Assembly: GCA_030848705.1 (NCBI GenBank)
Contig: CM061237.1
Location: forward strand, 83,137,910-83,201,909
DNA: 64,000 nucleotides
Source: Heracleum sosnowskyi
Taxonomy: Eukaryota > Streptophyta > Magnoliopsida > Apiales > Apiaceae
Reading direction: 5' to 3'
Position numbers and translations under genes: made by a program. Below are positions 1 to 9,811 of this stretch, piece by piece. The notes below the pieces were generated by a model. The model was not told the origin of the DNA and ran no database searches. It saw only the letters and a program-made list of their open reading frames with translations. Every line of letters begins with the position of its first letter. Positions within the stretch are counted from its first letter, which is position 1.

Positions 1-1983
1 GTACACCCAGAGCCAAACGTGAAGAGTGACACCCTAACCCTTCCAAATATTGATGATATGCTATTACCGACAGAACGAGAGTTACATGTTCAATCCACTC
101 TCAAGGAGATGACAGTTCACGACAAACAAGGAAATCCACTATTCAAGGTTCCACTGCGACCTTCCTTTGACCAAGGGATCTCCTCTGGTCAAGCCAATGC
201 TTCTTTAAAGACTATTCAAGAGAAGGTTGACTTGGCTGCAGCTGATTCCAGAAGAACTTATCGGGTCTTAGGCAGTGCATCTGGCACTATAACAGGTACT
301 AAACTGGCAGTGGACTCCTTGAAGAAGGAAGCAATGGAAGAACTGGTCGAACTGAGGAGTGACGTCAAAGAGCTTAAAGATGGATTCATGAATGAAGTTG
401 ATGCTCTACAACAAGGACAAGAAGCTTTGAAAGAAGACGTTCTGGTTATCCGGGATGGTCAAGCTAGGGTAAAAGATGCAATGAACACCCTTTCTCGAGT
501 GGAGTCTAAGCTGAACCAGAGACTGGACAAGATTGAGAAGACTACCAACTCCAGATTGGATGACATTGACATGAAGCTCGCTTCTATGCATAAGATGAAT
601 AAGGAGCTATTGGATTTCATGGAAAATCAAAATGACGGAGTACAGTCAATCTGGACTATGCTGAAGAACCAACAAACTGGACAACCTGGTCCTTCAAATC
701 AACAACCTGATCCTTCTACTGCCTTTTATGCTGAGGATGCTTTTGTCGAGGATTCCTCAACTAAGGGGGAGAAAGTTGGAGAGGAGAAAGCTAAGGATAG
801 ATGGGGAGTTTGGGAAACGGTTGAAGCTATTCCAGTTAGACAGTACTGGATTGAGGACATGATACAAGAAGAGAAGAGTGAAGAGGTATTTGAGGTCATG
901 CAAGAGCAACCAATTCAGGAGGAGCATGAGCCATATTATCCAGAGCCTGTTGAATATCCAATATGGGAGGATAATATGGAAGAAGAAGCAAATCCTCTGT
1001 CACAAGAAGAAGAAGCTGCCTTGGAAGCAATAAGAGCTCAAAGAGCTGCAATAGATGCCAGGCATGCTGAGAAAGAAAGACACCAAGCAGTTCTAAGGAT
1101 TGAAAAGCTAAAAAGATCCAAGGTGCAAGCTGAAGTAAGAAAGAAAAAGATGATGGATTTGGCAAGCAAGCATGGAAGTGAATGGGAGATGGCTTATAAA
1201 ACCTTTTGTGGAGTTGAAGACGGATTAGAGGTCAACGACAATGCATAGGTGGAAGTCATAATTCAGAACATAAGAACTGCAAATCCTGATGATCATGTTT
1301 ACTTCACTGCACTGAGGAATACTGTGATCTTTCTGAAAGCTGGGGTTAAAGCAAATGGAGCCTGGAACATCCTGATCAATTTTCTTGAGAAAGGTACATT
1401 TGTGATTTCCACTAAGCTTTTAGACCAGAGAACATACACAGAACTGCAGGTGATACTCATCAAGATTCAAAGAACTACAAGACTAAATGAACTGCTCCGT
1501 GAGCATGTTAAGGAGATCTTGATGAAAGTCGGTCCAGAGATTACTGAAGATCCTCCAATGGTTAGATTCATGACGAATGACTTGTTCATAATCTGCTATT
1601 TGGCTGAGGACAAACTGAGAGACTATCCAAGCAACTATCTAATATCAGTTGAGAAGTATCTTAGATCCACTGGATTCACATCAACGGAGAAGGACAAAGC
1701 AGCAGACACTCTTAGAAGATTTCTAATGGAGAATGTTCCTTACTATAGGAAAAGAGTGGAAAGACGATTGAAAGTGCATACCAGATTACCAAACATGCCA
1801 AAGCTAAACAAGGAAGATGTTAAAATTGCATGGTTATGGGCTGGAGTGGGTCAAGAGGTTGAATATATTGGAAGACACGTCCAAGGAGCAATCCTTAAAC
1901 CTGGAGAACCACTGCACTTTCTATCAGTGATTGATTATCAAGATGCTAACTCCGATCCAATGATTGAGGAAGGTGAGATCTGA
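1..1983 (+). CDS. extra ORF of SIRE-1 (envelope-like position), one in-frame TAG; 5' end outside window
   Basis: The frame is open from base 1 to the TGA at 1981, apart from one TAG at 1246-1248, giving about 415 and 244 codons. No ATG near the edge is convincing, so the true start is probably upstream. The first part is hydrophilic: a predicted coiled coil rich in Leu, Lys and Glu at about 300-640, a Gln/Pro linker at about 670-720, a strongly acidic stretch at about 720-1010, and a second charged helix at about 1010-1200. The part after the TAG looks globular and helical and ends in acidic residues. I see no transmembrane segment or signal peptide. Its place between pol and the 3' LTR is that of the Sirevirus extra ORF, but I recognise no domain and function is unknown. 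The TAG may be a mutation or a readthrough stop; soybean SIRE1 uses stop suppression upstream of its extra ORF, whereas here the stop is within the frame. Confidence 0.7.
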
Positions 1984-2225
1984 ATGGACTGAAGATTGAA
2001 GCAAAGAACAAAAGAACTATCAGCTCAGACTAGAGGAGCAGCTTCATTGTATAAAGTTTTATTGTTTTTTGATTTATGAAATCTGGAAATGTATATATAT
2101 CTGATCCAGAATGCATTTAATATTATTACGCTGTCTTACTTTAAGTAGTTTCATGTTTCCTTAGTTAGTTGAGTTATCCTCGAAGTATTTGCTTGTCGAA
2201 CTCTATCCAATCAAATAGGGGAAAT
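1984..2225 (+). other. SIRE-1 untranslated tail with polypurine tract
   Basis: Non-coding stretch between the extra ORF and the 3' LTR. It ends in a purine run (AATAGGGGAAA) directly before the LTR start at 2226, the expected site of plus-strand priming. Nothing else is recognised in it. Confidence 0.7.
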
Positions 2226-3335
2226 TGTAAAGCATAATGTAACATAAGATGTAAAAGAGATAACTACAACTCAACAAAGGACAAGACAGACAATAGTATT
2301 AACAGAAGCACAGGAATCCAAAATCAAAGAAGAAAAGGTAAACTCAAAAAATCAAAATACGTTATGTATTCTTGAAGTCCGTAAACAGGTCACGGAAAGA
2401 AGTTCATGAAAATGTTCAAGTCTCAGTGATAGCAAAAGAAACAAGACTTTCAAGAGGACAGAAGTATGTGAATGATTTAGGGTTAAGTACCACGGGATTC
2501 CAGTGATTTAAATGAAGCAACCAGAACGACAAAGGACTTATCAGCAGTATTGAATTGAAGACATAAAAGAAGAATTGATCAAGTGTTATTCATATGTGAA
2601 CCAGACCAGTTGCACTAGGTGACGGCACTAAAAAGATCAAGTTGTTTTATCGTCTCAGAAGAAATTGATACAGTCTAAAACTGAAACACCCTGAAGCTCA
2701 GAAGCTTTTCTAAAAGATCAAGGACAAGAAAAGGATTCGATAGTTTTTCTATTTAGAAAACTATCGAATGGGATTTAAGAAAACCATTTGAAAACTAAAG
2801 TAAAGTAATTTACTTTTCGATGGTTTTTATTTAAAAACTATCGAATGGTAAATTCATTTATTCATTCGATAGTTTTCAAATGTGGGAGCAGGTGAAAAGT
2901 TTGTTTTGTTTGTCAGGTTGATGAAGATCCAACGGCCAAGAATAATCCAATTCTTTTTGGTTCGATGGTTTTTCTAAATCAAGTCTACAATTACTAAGAG
3001 AGAGGCAGTGTCTTCTTCAGTCAGGTTCATTTACAACAGAAGCAATTACGGAGAGAGAGATCAAGCCAAAGAGAATATTAGAGAAATTAATTCTGCTTGA
3101 ATTCTATCAGTGTATTGATTATGAATAACCTAGAACTCATTGAAGCTAATCTACGGATTAGAAATTGTAGCACCCCTCGAGGTTTATATTTATAAAAAGA
3201 TATATTCCCCGAAACTTGGTTTGGTTTGGTGTGTTTGATTTCTTTATAGAACTGAATGATTAATCCGCGAACGAAATTAAATTATTTGTGAGTATCGTAT
3301 TCAACCTCCCCTTCTACGATACTTTGGACCTAACA
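2226..3335 (+). repeat. 3' LTR of SIRE-1 (1110 bp)
   Basis: It starts TGTAAAGCATAATG and ends GGACCTAACA. It aligns over its full length with 48093-49202 with scattered differences, most of them at about 2870-3110. Both carry hairpin-forming pairs of the motif TCGATAGTTTTT and its complement at about 2736-2770 and 2818-2850, with further single copies near 2866 and 2961. The right end has the pyrimidine-rich stretch before the terminus that is typical of SIRE LTRs. Confidence 0.9.
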
Positions 3336-4092
3336 AGCTCTTTTGCAACTATTGCACCCTGTCATTGTGTACTTATCTTGTTATGCATGTTATTGCTTAT
3401 ACTATTTGATAGAATTGACATGTTTTAAAATGAGACCAGTAATGGTCGGACCATATTTATGGTCGTAATAACTTAAGGCCCAGATGGCCATGGATCCTAG
3501 TGGAGGACTATGCTATAAGATAGTCCGGGGTTGATGCGTGACTGATCAGCAGCTCAACCTTTGTATTTGAAAAATGTAGAAGTCCAATTCTAATCCCTCT
3601 TTCTTCAATAAAGATTGTTTAAAGCATATGTTTGACTTGTATATTGTTGATTCAGATAACTGAAATCCTTCCTTTCATTATGGAACTGTGATTGATATAT
3701 ATATTATGCTTGCTGAGCACTTGTGGCTCATACTTGTTTTGTTTCTAACCCTATTCCAGTGAAGCGAGAGAATGAGCAGACACATCGCTAGTGACAGTTC
3801 TCCAGATGCTAGGAGACCACCCCGAGTGATTGTCATTGGACGGGTAGTTGTCTTATTTTGGAAGTTAGACTAGATGTCTAGCTTTGTGTATTAAGTTGTG
3901 TAATAACTCTGAAAACTGGTTTGTAATAATTATGACTTAGAAGCTTGTTTCCTGCCATAATCTGGATGCGGTCTTGGATAAGGGGTATTTTATGTTATTG
4001 TTATATTATGCATGTGCTATATTCAGGTATGTTAAGTTTCGTTGGTCGAGTGACTCCCCAAATTTGTACCCCGAGTTTGGAGGGGCGTCACA
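3336..4092 (+). repeat. right part of the plus Tekay 5' LTR, cut by SIRE-1
   Basis: Matches 12183-12942 almost base for base (757 versus 760 bp), including the shared end GGGGCGTCACA. The match begins exactly at the SIRE-1 LTR end, so SIRE-1 inserted here; the left target duplication lies outside the window. Confidence 0.9.
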
Positions 4093-4095
4093 GGT

Positions 4096-4107
4096 TGGTA
4101 TTAGAGC
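4096..4107 (+). other. primer-binding site, initiator tRNA-Met type (one mismatch)
   Basis: TGGTATTAGAGC lies three bases after the LTR end. The usual plant form is TGGTATCAGAGC, so one C has become T. Confidence 0.8.
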
Positions 4108-4235
4108 AACAGGTTATGAAATTTGAAACAAGTTAGGATTTAGGGTCCAGGATAACATAGAGGGTTAGGAATTCACCTAATGGTCATAAAAGGTCAATTA
4201 GAGATATTATGTGTAGTAATTGAGTATGGTTAGAA

Positions 4236-4778
4236 TTGCAGCCACCTAGCTCTAGTTCAGATTCAGATCCGTCAGAGCACCCGATAGAGGAGAGACCTGT
4301 ACCAGATATGAGAGCAGGACCGTCGTGATCGACACTACCTCAGTCTGGACCTATAGTGGTCAGGAGGGATCCTATACCTTCTCCCGTTCCACTACGCGTA
4401 CCCGCAGCACCGCGGTCTCAGGCTTCAGTTTCTGGACCTTTGTTCCAGATCTCTGAGCCACCAGTTCCACATCACCGTTATCAGAGGATGAGAGAGGAGA
4501 GGGATTACTTTCATAGACAGGTATTAGAGATGCGTGGGATGCGTTCAGCGGAGGCAGGTGTAGCCAGAGATAGAGATAGATTCAGAGATCAGGTAGGAGA
4601 GACACAGATGAGACTCAGGGTTGTGAGGACATTGGTAGAGACGAGGTTGCATGGACTAGCTACTAGCAGAGAGGGAGAGACTACAGTAGGGATGAGAGAG
4701 ATTTTGGATTTTGCGATGAGGGAGATTGGGGAGATTGCCGGACCAGCACTATGGGAGACCAGAAATGATGATCCATGA
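4236..4778 (+). pseudogene. conserved leader ORF of the Tekay family, between LTR and gag
   Basis: A frame of about 181 codons ending in TGA at 4776, interrupted by one TGA at 4326-4328. It is not part of canonical gag-pol. The minus-strand Tekay copy has the same frame over its whole length (29842 down to 29273), also with a single stop but at a different place, and the two proteins align throughout. Shared features are a Ser/Asp-rich start (SSSSDSDPSE), a Pro-rich middle with SQASVSGPL and PPVPHH, then a charged, probably coiled-coil helix with YRQVLEMRG and TLVETRL, and an Asp-rich end. There is an in-frame stop at 4221 just upstream and no clear ATG, so the start is uncertain. I recognise no domain. 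An RNA-binding, packaging or silencing-related role is only a guess. Confidence 0.6.
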
Positions 4779-5189
4779 GCCGGTAAAGACGAGGTTGGGA
4801 TATTATGTGGATTCCAGTCAGATAGTACATAGATGCATAGTATAGTACCAGCAGTGCACCAGGCTTATAGTATCGCCTTGGATTGTTGTTGTATTTTGTT
4901 GTTGTACTGTTGATCGGCAGTTGTAGTTCAGCTATGACACACTTTACTTTTGGAAGAGTTATACGCTTGTATCGAATCTATGTATATATTTATGATAACC
5001 ATCTTTTGTAGAACTGTTATTATTATCTTGTTATTCATTTTCAATATTATAATTGTTATTCTACTTGTGCAACGAGTGTACCCTTACGCCGTTGAAAATC
5101 CATAAATTATGGTTCTACCAATTGTGTTCTCCTTCTCTTCTATTTATGAATTATTTGATTAAATTAGTTATTGTTTATTCATCAGCAAT
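4779..5189 (+). other. leader between the extra ORF and gag
   Basis: Non-coding; I see no feature in it. The ORF that can be drawn from 5053 only overlaps the gag start in another frame. Confidence 0.5.
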
Positions 5190-5953
5190 ATGCCTCCTAG
5201 ACGAAATACCCGTGCGAATAATTCCACTGATCAAGAAGGTCAACATAATACACCCCAACGGGTCATTTAGATCCGGTTGTAATACAGCTTTTGAACACCC
5301 TCACTCAACAAACTACTGCTCTAGCACAACAACAACAACAGATCCAACAGTAGTAGTAGCAACATCAGCATCAACAACAACAGCACCAGCATGTAGTACC
5401 TGTGGTTACGTTTAAATCTTTTCAAGAAGCAAAACCTCCAGAGTTCAAGGGATCTGCTGATCCAGTTGAGGCAAAGGCATGGTTAAAGGAAATGGAGAAA
5501 GCTTTTACGTTGATAGAGGTAACGGGAGAAAAGAAAACTGAGTATGCTAGTTATTTTCTGAAAAATGAGGCAAGTTATTGGTGGGAAACTAGTAAGGCTT
5601 TAGAACCTGAAGGGTTAATTACGTGGGAGAGATTTACAGAATTGTTTTTAGAGAAGTATTTTCTTGACTTTTTGCGACATCAAATGGAGTTGAAATTTCT
5701 AGAATTGAAGCAAGGTAGTATGACTGTTTCTCAATACGAGACCAAGTTTACCGAGTTGTCTAGGTTTGTTCCGACATACGTTGATACGGAGAAGAAGAAG
5801 GCCAATAGGTTCCAAAAGGGACTGAGGTCATGGATTCGTAGTAAGTTAGCAGTTTTGGAATTAGATACATATGCAGCCGTAGTACAGAAGGCAATGATTG
5901 CGGACGGAGAGAGTGATTCATACATGAGAGAGAGAGAGAGAGAGAGAAAATAA
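5190..5953 (+). pseudogene. gag of plus Tekay, N-terminal and capsid part, frameshifted
   Basis: It starts at ATG 5190 with MPPRRNTR, a start I associate with Tekay-type gag. Compared with the minus-strand copy, one base is missing near 5255, which shifts the frame and gives a TAG at 5268. The shifted frame then reads a Gln-rich tract with three successive TAG codons at about 5351-5359, where CAG is expected, and continues into the retrotransposon gag domain (5420-5920), including WWET and GLITWERFTELF. The frame ends at a TAA at 5951 because a (GA)11 run at 5926-5947 changes the frame. The structural capsid protein could not be made from this copy. Confidence 0.85.
5926..5947 (+). repeat. 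(GA)11 microsatellite inside gag
   Basis: The minus Tekay copy has an ordinary Arg/Glu/Lys-coding stretch here, so the run looks like an expansion. It moves the downstream coding frame and creates the gag stop. Confidence 0.85.
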
Positions 5954-8900
5954 GAAAAGAAAGGTAGGGACATCTGATAAGGTCCAGTCACAGGGAGATC
6001 TTCAGAGCCATCCAAGCAAGAAACCAGGATTCCAGCCGAGCAGAGGTACAACTTTCAAGAAACCAGATACCGGAAATACAGGACCAATCAATCGTCCACC
6101 AAACAATAATCAGCAAGTAGTTTCCAGACCTCCACTGCCAGAATGCAAGACATGCGGGAAAAGACATCCAGGTATATGCCACAGATTGAGTATCACATGT
6201 TTTAAGTGTAACCAGAAGGGGCATTATGCCAGGGATTGCAAGACAGGTATTGTGTGTCATCGATGTAAGAGACCAGGCCATATGATCAAGGATTGTAAAG
6301 CGCCAGCACCCGTGAACAACATGATTCGAGCTATAGAGGCACCTCCAGCTGTTGATGTTCAGCCGTTAGCCAGAACCTATAATATGTCAATGAGGGAAGC
6401 AGTGAGAGACTCCGATGTGGTGGCAGGTACACTTCTATTAAATTTTGTTAATGCTAAAGTGCTGATAAATTCAGGAGCTACTAAGTCGTTTATTTCGGAA
6501 ACGTTTGCTCGTAAATTGAATTGTTTAATGGAACCCTTAAATGGAGTGTTAAGTGTAGAAATAGCTAACCAGGATCGTATACTGGTCAGTTTGTATTGTC
6601 CCCGTTGTGAAATGAAGATTTTAGGGAATCATTTTTATGCTGATTTATTACCTTTCAAGTTGGGAGAATTTGATGTGATTTTAGGAATGGATTGGTTAAC
6701 TGATTATGATGCGCGTATTGATTGTAAGGATAAGAGGGTTACATTAGTTACCCCAGAAAAGAAAGAAGTGATATTTAAAGGAGAGAAACAAACGAAGAAA
6801 TTTTTGACAATGATTTAGACTAAGAGGTTATTAAAACAAGGATGTGAGGCTTATCTCGCATATGTGATAGATACAGAGAAGTAAGTTTCTAAGTTAGAAG
6901 ATATTCCAGTCGTGAGTGAGTTTCCAGATGTTTTTCCAGAAGAGTTACCAGGAATACCTCCGGATAGAGAGATTAAGTTCGCAATAGATTTAACACCAGG
7001 CGCGGAACCAGTATCCAAAGCACCATACAGAATGGCACCAGTGGAGATGAAAGAGTTGGCCAAGCAATTGCAGGAATTGTTAGACAAAGGAATTATCAGA
7101 CCTAGTGTTTCTCCGTGGGGAGCATCAGTGCTATTTGTTAAAAAGAAGGATGGAAGTATGAGACTTTGTATAGATTATCGGGAGTTAAACAAACTAACCA
7201 TCAAGAACAAGTATCCATTGCCCAGAATAGATGATCTGTTTGACCAGTTAAAAGGAGCGGTTTATTTTTCTAAGATTGATCTACGATCAGGATATCACCA
7301 ATTGAAGGTTAAACCAGACGACATACCGAAGACAGCTTTTCGAACAAGGTACAGACATTATGAGTTTTTAGTAATGGCGTTTGGATTGACGAATGCACCA
7401 GCAGCTTTTATGGATTTAATGAACATGATTTTTAAGAAGTATTTGGATGAGTTTGTAGTGGTATTCATCGATGATATTTTGATATATTCCAAAATAGAAG
7501 AAGAACATACGAATCATTTGTGGATTGTGTTGGAAATTTTAAGACAAGAAGGATTATACACAAAATTTTCAAAACGTGAATTCTGGTTAAGAGAAGTTCA
7601 TTTCCTAGGGCACATGGTAAGTAGTGAAGGCATCAAAGTAGATCCAGCAAAGATTGAAGCAGTGAAGGATTGGGAAAGACCAAGGACACCAACTGAAGTT
7701 AGAAGTTTCTTGGGATTAGCCGGATATTATCGGAGATTCGTACAAGACTTTGCAAAGATAGCTATTCCAATGATCAAGCTAACAAGGAAAAGCGAACGAT
7801 TCATATGGAATGACAAATGCGAAGAGAGTTTCCAAGAGTTAAAGAAGAGACTAACTACGGCACCAGTGTTAATGCTACCAAACGATCAAGGACATTTTGT
7901 AATCTATAGTGATGCGTCTTACAAAGGATTGGGTTGTGTACTTATGCAACATGACAAAGTAATTGCTTACGCGTCAAGACAATTGAGACCTCACGAACAG
8001 AAATATCCTACACATGATTTGGAATTAGCAGCGATTGTATTTGCACTAAAGATATGAAGACATTACTTGTACGGAGAGAGATGAGAAATTTACACCGATC
8101 ACAAAAGTCTGAAGTATATCTTTACTCAGAAGGAGCTGAACATGAGACAGAGAAGATGATTGGAGCTAATCAAGGATTACGATGTTTCTATAAATTATCA
8201 CCCCGACAAGGCAAAAGTGGTAGCAGATGCATTGATCAGAAAAGAAAGATTGAATATGCTGACGATGACCAAAGAATTGTATAGAGAGTTTGAAAAGTTA
8301 GAGATAGAAGTACGTGTTCCGAAGGACGCGACATAAATGATTTACGCCATAACGATTCAACCAAAGTTGTTGGAAAAGATACGGAAATGCCAAGATCAAG
8401 TCATTAACGACAATTCAAATAGTTTAACAGGCGAGGAAATTTGTAGCCAACTAGACGACAAGGGAATCTTAAGGTTTGCTTCTCAAATATGGGTACCTAA
8501 TGTAGCGGAACTAAAGAATGAAATTTTGCACGAAGCGCATAACTCGAAGTATTCAATTCATCCTGGAAGCACGAAGATGTATCAAGATCTTAAAATGAAC
8601 TTTTGGTGGCCAGATATGAAAAGAGAAATTGCTGAATGGGTGAGTAAATGTTTTACATGTCACAGGGTCAAGGCGGAACATCAAAGACCAAGTGGATTAC
8701 TGCAGCCGTTAGAAATTCCTGAGTGGAAGTGGGAACACATCGCAATGGACTTTGTGGTAGGATTGCCTAGAACGAAGACTAAACATGACACTATTTGGGT
8801 TATTGTGGATCGATTGACGAAATATGCACATTTTCTTCCAATTAACGAGAGATTCTCGCTGGATAAGTTAGTTCGTTTATATGTAAATGAAATCGTGGTA

Positions 8901-9785
8901 CGACATGGAGTTCCAGTGTCAATAGTATCTGACCCAGACCCTCAATTTAACTCAAGATTCTGGAGAAGTTTTCAAGAGTGTTTAGGCACCGAATTGAAAA
9001 TGAGTACGGCTTATCACCCGTAGACAAACGGTCAAAGTGAAAGGACAATTCAAACCATCGAAGACATGCTGAGAACGTGTGCACTTGATTTTAAAGGTAA
9101 TTGGGACGATCATCTACCCTTAGTAGAATTCTCATATAATAATAGTTTTCACGCGAGTATCGGGATGCCACCTTACGAAGCTTTATATGGACGAAAGTGT
9201 CGATCTCCAGTATATTGGGAAGAAGTTGGTGAACGGAAAGTGATAGGGCCAGAATTAGTACAGCAGACAAAGGAAGTGATTGAATTGATTCAGAAAAGGT
9301 TGATAACAGCTCAGAACCGGCAGAAGAAATATGCTGACCTAGCAAGAAAGGATATGGGATTCGAAGTCGGAGAACAAGTGTTACTGAAAGTTTCACCATG
9401 GAAAAGATTAGTTAGGTTTGGAAAGAAAGGGAAATTGAGTCCAAGATACGTTGGACCATTTGAGATTTTGAAGCAGGTTGGGAAGGTAGCTTACGATTTA
9501 GCATTACCCCCGCATATGCAACACGTTCATAATGTGTTTCACGTATCCATGCTTAAGAAGTATCGACCAGATTCGAACCATGTAATAGAGTATGAACCCA
9601 TAGAGGTCCATTCAGATTTATCGTATGTAGAACGACCAATTCAAATATTGGATCGTAAGGAAAAAGTGTTAAGAAATAAGACTGTAGTGATAGTAAGAGT
9701 TTTGTGGAGGAATCCTAAGGTGGAAGAGGCTACCTGGGAGTTAGAGAGTGATATGTTAAAAAAGTATCCCCAGTTATTTCCTTGA
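5946..9785 (+). pseudogene. plus Tekay gag C-terminus and pol: zinc knuckles, protease, RT, RNase H, integrase, chromodomain
   Basis: One reading frame holds the whole stretch, broken by stops at 6816, 6882, 8055, 8094, 8157, 8334 and 9021. In order: two zinc knuckles (CFKCNQKGHYARDC and CHRCKRPGHMIKDC, 6200-6300); protease with INSGAT where DSGAT is expected (catalytic Asp to Asn at 6468) and an ILGMDWL motif; RT (about 7000-7650) with FIDD at 7464-7475; RNase H starting at YSDAS (about 7908); integrase with an HHCC zinc domain (about 8525-8690) and catalytic D, D, E at 8748, 8931 and 9039; GPY-type C-terminus (FEILKQVGKVAY); chromodomain (about 9620-9780). The stops and the lost protease aspartate make it non-functional. 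Most stops are at sites where one transition changes CAG or TGG. Confidence 0.92.
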
Positions 9786-9811
9786 TCTGATTCTGAGGAC
9801 AGAATCCCCAG

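Larger units (their letters stand above)
1..3335 (+). mobile_element. SIRE-1: 3' end of a Sirevirus-type Ty1/copia retrotransposon
   Basis: The window opens inside this element. What is seen is an extra ORF, a short untranslated tail with a purine tract, and a complete LTR starting TG and ending CA. The LTR is the same family as the one at 48093-49202, which is followed by an initiator-Met primer site and a SIRE-like gag-pol; that makes 2226-3335 a 3' LTR. Sireviruses are known for an extra ORF between pol and the 3' LTR, and this layout fits. The element sits inside the 5' LTR of a Tekay element: bases from 3336 continue a sequence that is uninterrupted at 12183 in the other LTR. Gag, pol and the 5' LTR lie left of the window. 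Confidence 0.85.
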
